In this document: positions 51,336 through 63,210 of the stretch, in pieces | How the letters are laid out: each line of letters opens with the position of its first letter | How positions within the stretch are numbered: position 1 is the first letter of the stretch | Source of the DNA: Eutreptiella sp. 'Long Island Sound 2002' | Taxonomy: Eukaryota > Euglenozoa > Euglenophyceae > Eutreptiales > Eutreptiaceae | Direction of reading: 5' to 3' | Assembly (NCBI GenBank): GCA_964036045.1 | Contig: CAXIWF010000830.1 | Span: 31,001-95,000, forward strand | DNA length: 64,000 bases | Notes under the pieces: model-generated | The model's database searches: none | What the model saw: only the letters and a program-made list of their open reading frames with translations | What the model was told of the DNA's origin: nothing | Translations under genes and position numbers: made by a program

Positions 51336-53569
51336 GACCCCAGTTTTGTGTGTAATAATGATTTACCACAGTCCAATCATGACTTCTGCACAAAAACTGC
51401 ATGGCCAAGACCGAGCCAGTTTTGGGGCATAGTGGCCACAATGTGGGGCACAAACTGTGAGTGCAGCATTGCCGCAAAAAACATACGGTGAGGCCCCAGT
51501 TTTGTGTGTAATATTGATTTACCACAATCCAACTATGACTTCTGCACAAAAACTGCATGGCCAAGACCGAGCCAGTTTTGAGGCATAGTGGCCACAATGT
51601 GGGGCACAATCTGTGAGTGCAGCATTGCCGCAAAAAACATACGGTGAGGCCCCAGTTTTGTGTGTAATAATGATTTACCACAGTGCAACCATGACTTCTG
51701 CACAAAAACTGCATGGCCAAGACCGAGCCAGTTTTGGGGCATTGTGGCCACAATGTGCGGCACAAACTGTGAGTGCAGCATTGCCGCAAAAAACATACGG
51801 TGAGACCCCAGTTTTGTGTGTAATAATGATTTACCACAGTCCAACCATGACTTCTGCACAAAAACTGCATGGCCAAGACCGACCCAGTTTTGGGGCACAG
51901 TGGCCACAATGTGGTGCACAAACAGTGAGTGCAGCATTGCCGCAAAATACACATGGTTAGACCCCAGTTTTGTGTGCAATAATGATTTACCACAGTCCAA
52001 CTATGACTTCTGCACAAAAACTGCATGGCCAAGACCGAGCCAGTTTTGGGGCATAGTGGCCACAATGTGCGGCACAAACTGTGAGTGCAGCATTGCCGCA
52101 AAAAACATACGGTGAGGCCCGAGTTTTGTGTGTAATAATGATTTACCACAGTCCAATCATGACTTCTGCACAAAAACTGCATGGCCAAGACCGAGCCAGT
52201 TTTGGGGCATAGTGGCCACAATGTGGGGCACAAACTGTGAGTGCAGCATTGCCGCAAAAAACATACGGTGAGGCCCCAGTTTTGTGTGTAATAAGGATTT
52301 ACCACAGTCCAATCATGACTTCTGCACAAAAACTGCATGGCCAAGACCGAGGCAGTTTTGGGGCATAGTGGCCACAATGTGCGGCACAAACTGTGAGTGC
52401 AGCATTGCCGCAAAAAAAATCCGGTGAGACCCCAGTTTTGTGTGTAATAATGATTTACCACAGTCCAACCATGACTTCTGCACAAAAACTGCATGGCCAA
52501 GACCGAGCCAGTTTTGGGGCACAGTGGCCACAATGTGGTGCACAAACAGTGAGTGCAGCATTGCCGCAAAAAACACATGGTTAGACCCCAGTTTTGTGTG
52601 CAATAATGATTTACCACAGTCGAACCATGACTTCTGCACAAAAACTGCATGACCAAGACCGAGCCAGTTTTGGGGCATAGTGGCCACAATGTGGGGCACA
52701 AACTGTGAGTGCAGCATTGCCGCAAAAAACATACGGTGAGGCCCCAGTTTTGTGTGTAATAATGATTTACCACAGTCCAATCATGACTTCTGCACAAAAA
52801 CGGCATGGCCAAGACCGAGCCAGTTTTGGAGCATAGTGGCCACAATGTGCGGCACAAACTGTGAGTGCAGCATTGCCGCAAAAAACATACGGTGAGGCCC
52901 CAGTTTTGTGTGTAATAATGATTTACCACAGTCCAATCATGACTTCTGCACAAAAGCTGCATGGCCAAGACCGTGCCAGTTGTGGGGCATAGTGGCCACA
53001 ATGTGCGGCACAAACTGTGAGTGCAGCATTGCCGCAAAAAACATACGGTGAGGCCCCAGTTTTGTGTGTAATAATGATTTACCACAGTCCAATCATGACT
53101 TCTGCACAAAAACTGCATGGCCAAGACCGAGCCAGTTTTGGGGCATAGTGGCCACAATGTGGGGCACAAACTGTGAGTGCAGCTTTGCCGCAAAAAACAT
53201 ACGGTGAGGCCCCAGTTTTGTGTGTAATAATGATTTACCACAGTCCAATCATGACTTCTGCACAAAAACTGCATGGCCAAGACCGAGCCAGTTTTGGGGC
53301 ATAGTGGCCACAATGTGCGGCACAAACTGTGAGTGCAGCATTGCCGCAAAAAAAATACGGTGAGACCCCAGTTTTGTGTGTAATAATGATTTACCACAGT
53401 CCAACCATGACTTCTGCACAAAAACTGCATGGCCAAGACCGAGCCAGTTTTGGGGCACAGTGGCCACAATGTGGTGCACAAACTGTGAATGCAGCATTGC
53501 CGCAAAATACACATGGTTAGACCCCAGTTTTGTGTGCAATAATGATTTACCACAGTCCAACTATGACTT

Positions 53570-53920
53570 CTGCACAAAGGCTGCATGGCCAAGACCGAGC
53601 CAGTTTTGGGGCACAGTGGCCACAATGTGGGGCACAAACTGTGAGTGCAGCATTGTCGCAAAACACACATGGTGAGACCCCAGTTTTGTGTGTAATAATG
53701 ATTTACCACAGTCCAACCATGACTTCTGCACAAAGGGTGCATGGCCAAGACCGAGCCAGTTTTGGAGCATTGTGACCACAATGTGGGGCACAAACAGTGA
53801 GTGCAGCATTGCCGCAAAAAACACATGGTGAGACCCCAGTTTTGTGTGCAATAATGATTCACCACAGTCCAATCATGACTTCTGCACAAAGGCCGCATGG
53901 CCAAGACCGAGCCAGTTTTG
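53570..53920 (+). repeat. Type-1 island in the type-2 domain, copy 1
   Basis: About two and a half units have AAAGGCTGCATGG or AAAGGGTGCATGG, CACACATGG and GAGCATTGTGACC, the type-1 traits. The edges are in register with the array. The island is part of the 12-mer and was copied to 55.44-55.79 kb. Confidence 0.85.
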
Positions 53921-55441
53921 GGGCATAGTGGCCACAATGTGCGGCACAAACGGTGAGTGCAGCATTGCCCCAAAAAACATACGGTGAGGCCCCAGTTTTG
54001 TGTGTAATAATGATTTACCACAGTCCAATCATGACCTCTGCACAAAAACTGCATGGCCAAGACCGAGCCAGTTTTGGGGCATAGTGGCCACAATGTGCGG
54101 CACAAACAGTGAGTGCAGCATTGCCGCAAAAAACATACGGTGAGGCCCCAGTTTTGTGTGTAATAATGATTTACCACAGTCCAATCATGACTTCTGCACA
54201 AAAACTGCATGGCCAAGACCGAGGCAGTTTTGGGGCATAGTGGCCACAATGTGCGGCACAAACTGTGAGTGCAGCATTGCCGCAAAAAAAATCCGGTGAG
54301 ACCCCAGTTTTGTGTGTAATAATGATTTACCACAGTCCAACCATGACTTCTGCACAAAAACTGCATGGCCAAGACCGAGCCAGTTTTGGGGCACAGTGGC
54401 CACAATGTGGTGCACAAACAGTGAGTGCAGCATTGCCGCAAAAAACACATGGTTAGACCCCAGTTTTGTGTGCAATAATGATTTACCACAGTCGAACCAT
54501 GACTTCTGCACAAAAACTGCATGACCAAGACCGAGCCAGTTTTGGGGCATAGTGGCCACAATGTGGGGCACAAACTGTGAGTGCAGCATTGCCGCAAAAA
54601 ACATACGGTGAGGCCCCAGTTTTGTGTGTAATAATGATTTACCACAGTCCAATCATGACTTCTGCACAAAAACGGCATGGCCAAGACCGAGCCAGTTTTG
54701 GAGCATAGTGGCCACAATGTGCGGCACAAACTGTGAGTGCAGCATTGCCGCAAAAAACATACGGTGAGGCCCCAGTTTTGTGTGTAATAATGATTTACCA
54801 CAGTCCAATCATGACTTCTGCACAAAAACTGCATGGCCAAGACCGTGCCAGTTGTGGGGCATAGTGGCCACAATGTGCGGCACAAACTGTGAGTGCAGCA
54901 TTGCCGCAAAAAACATACGGTGAGGCCCCAGTTTTGTGTGTAATAATGATTTACCACAGTCCAATCATGACTTCTGCACAAAAACTGCATGGCCAAGACC
55001 GAGCCAGTTTTGGGGCATAGTGGCCACAATGTGGGGCACAAACTGTGAGTGCAGCTTTGCCGCAAAAAACATACGGTGAGGCCCCAGTTTTGTGTGTAAT
55101 AATGATTTACCACAGTCCAATCATGACTTCTGCACAAAAACTGCATGGCCAAGACCGAGCCAGTTTTGGGGCATAGTGGCCACAATGTGCGGCACAAACT
55201 GTGAGTGCAGCATTGCCGCAAAAAAAATACGGTGAGACCCCAGTTTTGTGTGTAATAATGATTTACCACAGTCCAACCATGACTTCTGCACAAAAACTGC
55301 ATGGCCAAGACCGAGCCAGTTTTGGGGCACAGTGGCCACAATGTGGTGCACAAACTGTGAATGCAGCATTGCCGCAAAATACACATGGTTAGACCCCAGT
55401 TTTGTGTGCAATAATGATTTACCACAGTCCAACTATGACTT

Positions 55442-55790
55442 CTGCACAAAGGCTGCATGGCCAAGACCGAGCCAGTTTTGGGGCACAGTGGCCACAATGT
55501 GGGGCACAAACTGTGAGTGCAGCATTGTCGCAAAACACACATGGTGAGACCCCAGTTTTGTGTGTAATAATGATTTACCACAGTCCAACCATGACTTCTG
55601 CACAAAGGGTGCATGGCCAAGACCGAGCCAGTTTTGGAGCATTGTGACCACAATGTGGGGCACAAACAGTGAGTGCAGCATTGCCGCAAAAAACACATGG
55701 TGAGACCCCAGTTTTGTGTGCAATAATGATTCACCACAGTCCAATCATGACTTCTGCACAAAGGCTGCATGGCCAAGACCGAGCCAGTTT
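55442..55790 (+). repeat. Type-1 island in the type-2 domain, copy 2
   Basis: Same island as at 53.57 kb, shifted by 1,872 bp. It differs by CTGCATGG against CCGCATGG in the last unit. Confidence 0.85.
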
Positions 55791-57379
55791 TGGGGCATAG
55801 TGGCCACAATGTGCGGCACAAACTGTGAGTGCAGCATTGCCGCAAAAAACATACGGTGAGGCCCCAGTTTTGTGTGTAATAATGATTTACCACAGTCCAA
55901 TCATGACTTCTGCACAAAAACTGCATGGCCAAGACCGAGCCAGTTTTGGGGCATAGTAGCCACAATGTGCGGCACAAACTGTGAGTGCAGCATTGCCGCA
56001 AAAAACATACGGCGAGACCCCAGTTTTGTGTGTAATAATGATTTACCACAGTCCAACCATGACTTCTGCACAAAAACTGCATGGCCCAGACCGAGCCAGC
56101 TTTGGGGCATAGTGGCCACAATGTGGGGCACAAACAGTGAGTGCAGCATTGCCGCAAAAAACACATGGTTAGACCCCAGTTTTGTGTGTAATAATGATTT
56201 ACCACAGTCCAATCATGACTTCTGCACAAAAACTGCATGGCCAAGACCGAGCCAGTTTTGGGGCATAGTGGCCACAATGTGCGGCACAAACTGTGAGTGC
56301 AGCATTGCCGCAAAAAACATACGGTGAGGCCCCAGTTTTGTGTGTAATAATGATTTACCACAGTCCAATCATGACTTCTGCACAAAAACTGCATGGCCAA
56401 GACCGAGCCAGTTTTGGGGCATAGTGGCCACAATGTGCGGCACAAACTGTGAGTGCAGCATTGCCGCAAAAAACATTCGGTGAGACCCCAGTTTTGTGTG
56501 TAATAATGATTTACCACAGTCCAACCATGACTTCTGCACAAAAACTGCATGGCCAAGACCGAGCCAGTTTTGGGGCATAGTGGCCACAATGTGGGGCACA
56601 AACAGTGAGTGCAGCATTGCCGCAAAAAACACATGGTTAGACCCCAGTTTTGTGTGTAATAACGATTTACCACAGTCCAATCATGACTTCTGCACAAAAA
56701 CTGCATGGCCAAGACCGAGCCAGTTTTGGGGCATAGTGGCCACAATGTGCGGCACAAACTGTGAGTGCAGCATTGCCGCAAAAAACATACGGTGAGGCCC
56801 CAGTTTTGTGTGTAATAATGATTTACCACAGTCCAATCATGACTTCTGCAGAAAAACTGCATGGCCAAGACCGAGCCAGTTTTGGGGCATAGTGGCCACA
56901 ATGTGGGGCACAAACTGTGAGTGCAGCATTGCCGCAAAAAACACACGGTGAGGCCCCAGTTTTGTGTGTAATAATGATTTACCACAGTCCAACCATGACT
57001 TCTGCACAAAAACTGCATCGCCAAGACCGAGCCAGTTTTGGGGCATAGTGGCCACAATGTGCGGCACAAACTGTGAGTGCAGCATTGCCGCAAAAAAAAT
57101 ACGGTGAGACCCCAGTTTTGTGTGTAATAATCATTTACCACAGTCCAACCATGACTTCTGCACAAAAACTGCATGGCCAAGACCGAGCCAGTTTTGGAGC
57201 ATAGTGGCCACAATGTGGGGCACAAACAGTGAGTGCAGCATTGCCGCAAAAAGCACGTGGTGAGACCCCAGTTTTGTGTGTAATAATGATTTACCACAGT
57301 CCAACCATGACTTCTGCACAAAAACTGCATGACCAAGACCGAGCCAGTTTTGGGGCATAGTGGCCACAATGTGCGGCAC

Positions 57380-60300
57380 AAACTGTGAGTGCAGCATTGC
57401 CGCAAAAAAGATATGGTGAGGCCCCAGTTTTGTGTGTAATAATGATTTACCACAGTCCAATCATGACTTCTGCACAAAAACTGCATGGCCAAGACCGAGG
57501 CAGTTTTGGGGCACAGTGGCCACAATGTGGGGCACAAATAGGGAGTGCAGCATTGCCGCAAAAAACACATGGTTAGACCCCAGTTTTGTGTGTAATAATG
57601 ATTTACCACAGTCCAATCATGACTTCTGCACAAAAACGGCATGGCCAAGACCGAGCCAGTTTTGGAGCATAGTGGCCACAATGTGCGGCACAAACTGTGA
57701 GTGCAGCATTGCCGCAAAAAACATACGGTGAGGCCCCAGTTTTGTGTGTATTAATGATTTACCACAGTCCAATCATGACTTCTGCACAAAAACTGCATGG
57801 CCAAGACCGAGCCAGTTTTGGGGCATAGTGGCCACAATGTGCGGCACAAACTGTGAGTGCAGCATTGCCGCAAAAAACATACGGTGAGGCCCCAGTTTTG
57901 TGTGTAATAATGATTTACCACAGTCCAACCATGACTTCTGCACAAAAACTGCATGGCCAAGACCGAGCCAGTTTTGGGGCATAGTGGCCACAATGTGCGA
58001 CACAAACTGTGAGTGCAGCATTGCCGCAAAAAACATACGGTGAGACCCCAGTTTTGTGTGTAATAATGATTTACCACAGTCCAACCATGACTTCTGCACA
58101 AAAACTGCATGGCCAAGACCGAGCCAGTTTTGGGGCATAGTGGCCACAATGTGGGGCACAAACAGTGAGTGCAGCATTGCCGCAAAAAACACATGGTTAG
58201 ACCCCAGTTTTGTGTGTAATAATGATTTACCACAGTCCAATCATGACTTCTGCACAAAAACTGCATGGCCAAGACCGAGCCAGTTTTGGGGCATAGTGGC
58301 CACAATGTGCGGCACAAACTGTGAGTGCAGCATTGCCGCAAAAAACATACGGTGAGGCCCCAGTTTTGTGTGTAATAATGATTTACCACAGTCCAATCAT
58401 GACTTCTGCACAAAAACTGCATGGCCAAGACCGAGCCAGTTTTGGGGCATAGTGGCCACAATGTGGGGCACAAACTGTGAGTGCAGCATTGCCGCAAAAA
58501 ACATACGGTGAGGCCCCAGTTTTGTGTGTAATAATGATTTACCACAGTCCAATCATGACTTCTGAACAAAAACTGCATGGCCAAGACCGAGCCAGTTTTG
58601 GGGCATAGTGGCCACAATGTGCGGCACAAACTGTGAGTGCAGCATTGCCGCAAAAAAAATACGGTGAGACCCCAGTTTTGTGTGCAAAAATGATTTACCA
58701 CAGTCCAACCATGACTTCTGCACAAAAACTGCATGGCCAAGACCGAGCCAGTTTTGGGGCACAGTGGCCACAATGTGGTGCACAAACAGTGAGTGCAGCA
58801 TTGCCGCAAAATACACATGGTTAGACCCCAGTTTTGTGTGCGATAATGATTTACCACAGTCCAACCATGACTTCTGCACAAAAACTGCATGACCAAGACC
58901 GAGCCAGTTTTGGGGCATAGTGGCCACAATGTGGGGCACAAACTGTGAGTGCAGCATTGCCGCAAAAAAGATACGGTGAGGCCCCAGTTTTGTGTGTAAT
59001 AATGATTTACCACAGTCCAATCATGACTTCTGCACAAAAACGGCATGGCCAAGACCGAGCCAGTTTTGGAGCATAGTGGCCACAATGTGCGGCACAAACT
59101 GTGAGTGCAGCATTGCCGCAAAAAAAATACGGTGAGACCCCAGTTTTGTGTGTAATAATGATTTACCACAGTCCAACCATGACTTCTGCACAAAAACTGC
59201 ATGGCCAAGACCGAGCCAGTTTTGGAGCACAGTGGCCACAATGTGGTGCACAAACAGTGAGTGCAGCATTGCCGCAAAATACACATGGTTAGACCCCAGT
59301 TTTGTGTGCAATAATGATTTACCACAGTCCAACCATGACTTCTGCACAAAAACTGCCTGACCAAGACCGAGCCAGTTTTGGGGCATAGTGGCCACAATGT
59401 GGGGCACAAACTGTGAGTGCAGCATTGCCGCGAAAAAGATACGGTGAGGCCCCAGTTTTGTGTGTAATAATGATTTACCACAGTCCAATCATGACTTCTG
59501 CACAAAAACTGCATGGCCAAGACCGAGCCAGTTTTGGGGCACAGTGGCCACAATGTGGGGCACAAATAGGGAGTGCAGCATTGCCGCAAAAAACACACGG
59601 TTAGACCCCAGTTTTGTGTGTAATAATGATTTACCACAGTCCAATCATGACTTCTGCACAAAAACGGCATGGCCAAGACCGAGCCAGTTTTGGGGCATAG
59701 TGGCCACAATGTGCGGCACAAACTGTGAGTGCAGCATTGCCGCAAAAAACATACGGTGAGGCCCCAGTTTTGTGTGTATTAATGATTTACCACAGTCCAA
59801 TCATGACTTCTGCACAAAAACTGCATGGCCAAGACCGAGCCAGTTTTGGGGCATAGTGGCCACAATGTGCGGCACAAACTGTGAGTGCAGCATTGCCGCA
59901 AAAAACATACGGTGAGGCCCCAGTTTTGTGTGTAATAATGATTTACCACAGTCCAACCATGACTTCTGCACAAAAACTGCATGGCCAAGACCGAGCCAGC
60001 TTTGGGGCATAGTGGCCACAATGTGCGGCACAAACTGTGAGTGCAGCATTGCCGCAAAAAACATACGGTGAGACCCCAGTTTTGTGTGTAATAATGATTT
60101 ACCACAGTCCAACCATGACTTCTGCACAAAAACTGCATGGCCAAGACCGAGCCAGTTTTGGGGCATAGTGGCCACAATGTGGGGCACAAACAGTGAGTGC
60201 AGCATTGCCGCAAAAAACACATGGTTAGACCCCAGTTTTGTGTGTAATAATGATTTACCACAGTCCAATCATGACTTCTGCACAAAACCTGCATGGCCAA

Positions 60301-60400
60301 GACCGAGCCAGTTTTGGGGCATAGTGGCCACAATGTGCGGCACAAACTGTGAGTGCAGCATTGCCGCAAAAAACATACGGTGAGGCCCCAGTTTTGTGTG
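57380..60400 (+). repeat. 13-mer HOR, 2,028 bp, two copies, second truncated
   Basis: Shared markers lie at +2,028 (13 x 156): AAAAAGATATGG/AAAAAGATACGG (57,405/59,433), AAATAGGGAG (57,535/59,563) and GTGTATTAATG (57,746/59,774), a change that also closes the long minus-strand open register at 57,751 and 59,779. The shift changes to 1,872 (12 units) for the block at 58,633/60,505, so copy 2 lacks one unit. A 3-unit repetition at 58,633/59,101 (468 bp) lies inside copy 1. Confidence 0.85.
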
Positions 60401-60739
60401 TAATAATGATTTGCCACAGTCCAATCATGACTTCTGCACGAAAACTGCATGGCCAAGACCGAGCCAGTTTTGGGGCATAGTGGCCACAATGTGGGGCACA
60501 AACAGTGAGTGCAGCATTGCCGCAAAAAAAATACGGTGAGACCCCAGTTTTGTGTGCAATAATGATTTACCACAGTCCAACCATGACTTCTGCACAAAAA
60601 CTGCATGGCCAAGACCGAGCCAGTTTTGGGGCACAGTGGCCACAATGTGGTGCACAAACAGTGAGTGCAGCATTGCCGCAAAATACACATGGTTAGACCC
60701 CAGTTTTGTGTGCAATAATGATTTACCACAGTCCAACTA

Positions 60740-61000
60740 TGACTTCTGCACAAAGGCTGCATGGCCAAGACCGAGCCAGTTTTGGGGCACAGTGGCCACA
60801 ATGTGGGGCACAAACTGTGAGTGCAGCATTGTCGCAAAAAACACATGGTGAGACCCCAGTTTTGTGTGTAATAATGATTTACCACAGTCCAACCATGACT
60901 TCTGCACAAAGGCTGCATGGCCAAGACCGAGCCAGTTTTGGAGCATTGTGACCACAATGTGGGGCACAAACAGTGTGTGCAGCATTGCCGCAAAAACCAC
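60740..61000 (+). repeat. Type-1 island in the type-2 domain, third locus
   Basis: Units with AAAGGCTGCATGG, ACACATGG and GAGCATTGTGACC follow a GTGGTGCAC unit and a GCATTGTCGC change, the same order as in the 12-mer islands at 53.6 and 55.5 kb. This is probably a third, edited descendant of that segment. Confidence 0.75.
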
Positions 61001-61129
61001 GTGGTGAGACCCCAGTTTTGTGTGTAATAATGATTTACCACAGTCCAACCATGACTTCTGCACAAAAACTGCATGGCCAAGACCGAGCCAGCTTTGGGGC
61101 ATAGTGGCCACAATGTGGGGCACAAAGTG

Positions 61130-63210
61130 TGAGTGCAGCATTGCCGCAAAAAACATACGGTGAGGCCCCAGATTTGTGTGTAATAATGATTTACCACAGT
61201 CCAATCATGACTTCTGCACAAAAACTGCATGGCCAAGACCGAGCCAGTTTTGCGGCACAGTGGCCACAATGTGGGGCACAAACAGTGAGTGCAGCATTGC
61301 CGCAAAAAGCACGTGGTGAGACCCCAGATTTGTGTGTAATAATGATTTACCACAGTCCAATCATGACTTCTGCACAAAAACTGCATGGCCAAGACCGAGC
61401 CAGCTTTGGGGCATAGTGGCCACAATGTGGGGCACAAAGTGTGAGTGCAGCATTGCCGCAAAAAACATACGGTGAGGCCCCAGTTTTGTGTGCAATAATG
61501 ACTTACCACAGTCCAACCATGACTTCTGCACGAAAACTGCATGGCCAAGACCGAGCCAGTTTTGGGGCATAGTGGCCACAATGTGGGGCACAAACTGTGA
61601 GTGCAGCATTGCCGCAAAAAACATACGGTGAGGCCCAAGTTTTGTGTGTAATAATGATTTACCACAGTCCAATCATGACTTCTGCACAAAAACTGCATGG
61701 CCAAGACCGAGCCAGATTTGGGGCACAGTGGCCACAATGTGGGGCACAAACTGTGAGTGCAGCATTGCCGCAAAAAACACATGGTTAGACCCCAGTTTTG
61801 TGTGTAATAATGATTTACCACAGTCCAATCATGACTTCTGCACAAAAACTGCATGGCCAAGACCGAGCCAGTTTTGGGGCATAGTGGCCACAATGTGGGG
61901 CACAAACTGTGAGTGCAGCATTGCCGCAAAAAACATACGGTGAGGCCCCAGTTTTGTGTGTAATAATGATTTACCACAGTCCAATCATGACTTCTGCACA
62001 AAAGCTGCATGGCCAAGACCGAGCCAGTTTTGGGGCATAGTGGCCACAATGTGCGGCACAAACTGTGAGTGCAGCATTGCCGCAAAAAACATACGGTGAG
62101 ACCCCAGTTTTGTGTGCAATAATCATTTACCACAGTCCAACCATGACTTCTGCACAAAGGCTGCATGGCCAAGACCGAGCCAGTTTTGGGGCACAGTGGC
62201 CACAATGTGGGGCACAAACTGTGAGTGCAGCATTGCCGCAAAAAACACATGGTGAGACCCGAGTTTCGTGTGTAATAATGATTTACCACAGTCCAACCAT
62301 GACTTCTGCACAAAGGCTGCATGGCCAAGACGGAGCCAGTTTTGGAGCATTGTGACCAGAATGTGGGGCGCAAACTGTCAGTGCAGCATTGCCGCAAAAA
62401 ACATACGGTGAGGCCCCAGATTTGTGTGTAATAATGATTTACCACAGTCCAATCATGACTTCTGCACAAAAACTGCATGGCCAAGACCGAGCCAGTTTTG
62501 CGGCACAGTGGCCACAATGTGGGGCACAAACAGTGAGTGCAGCATTGCCGCAAAAAGCACGTGGTGAGACCCCAGATTTGTGTGTAATAATGATTTACCA
62601 CAGTCCAATCATGACTTCTGCACAAAAACTGCATGGCCAAGACCGAGCCAGCTTTGGGGCATAGTGGCCACAATGTGGGGCACAAAGTGTGAGTGCAGCA
62701 TTGCCGCAAAAAACATACGGTGAGGCCCCAGTTTTGTGTGCAATAATGACTTACCACAGTCCAACCATGACTTCTGCACGAAAACTGCATGGCCAAGACC
62801 GAGCCAGTTTTGGGGCATAGTGGCCACAATGTGGGGCACAAACTGTGAGTGCAGCATTGCCGCAAAAAACATACGGTGAGGCCCAAGTTTTGTGTGTAAT
62901 AATGATTTACCACAGTCCAATCATGACTTCTGCACAAAAACTGCATGGCCAAGACCGAGCCAGATTTGGGGCACAGTGGCCACAATGTGGGGCACAAACT
63001 GTGAGTGCAGCATTGCCGCAAAAAACACATGGTTAGACCCCAGTTTTGTGTGTAATAATGATTTACCACAGTCCAATCATGACTTCTGCACAAAAACTGC
63101 ATGGCCAAGACCGAGCCAGTTTTGGGGCATAGTGGCCACAATGTGGGGCACAAACTGTGAGTGCAGCATTGCCGCAAAAAACATACGGTGAGGCCCCAGT
63201 TTTGTGTGTA
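61130..63210 (+). repeat. 8-mer HOR, 1,248 bp, two copies
   Basis: Shared markers lie at +1,248 (8 x 156): CCCCAGATTTGTG (61,166/62,414), TTTTGCGGCAC (61,249/62,497), GCACGTGGTG (61,309/62,557), AATGACTTACC (61,496/62,744), CACGAAAACTG (61,529/62,777), GGCCCAAGTTTTG (61,632/62,880) and GCCAGATTTGGGG (61,711/62,959). The next marker, AAAAGCTGC, is shifted by 1,404 (62,001/63,405), so one unit was gained after about 63.2 kb. Confidence 0.9.
62150..62390 (+). repeat. Type-1 island between the 8-mer copies
   Basis: About one and a half units with AAAGGCTGCATGG, CACATGG and GAGCATTGTGACC. They carry the rare changes GACGGAGCC (62,329), ATTGTGACCAGAATG (62,349) and GGCGCAAACTGTCAG (62,368) and lead directly into the second 8-mer copy. 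Confidence 0.8.

Larger units (their letters stand above)
52290..56030 (+). repeat. 12-mer HOR, 1,872 bp, two tandem copies
   Basis: Shared markers lie at +1,872 (12 x 156): GAGGCAGTTTTGG (52,349/54,221), AAATCCGGTG (52,418/54,290), CAGTCGAACC (52,618/54,490), GACCGTGCCAGTTGTGG (52,970/54,842), GCAGCTTTGCC (53,180/55,052), CTGTGAATGCAGC (53,484/55,356), GCATTGTCGC (53,650/55,522) and AAAGGGTGC (53,735/55,607). Copy-specific changes include AATAAGGATTT (52,271), AAAAGCTG (52,953), GGCCGCATGG (53,892) and ACGGTGAG (53,950). Confidence 0.93.
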
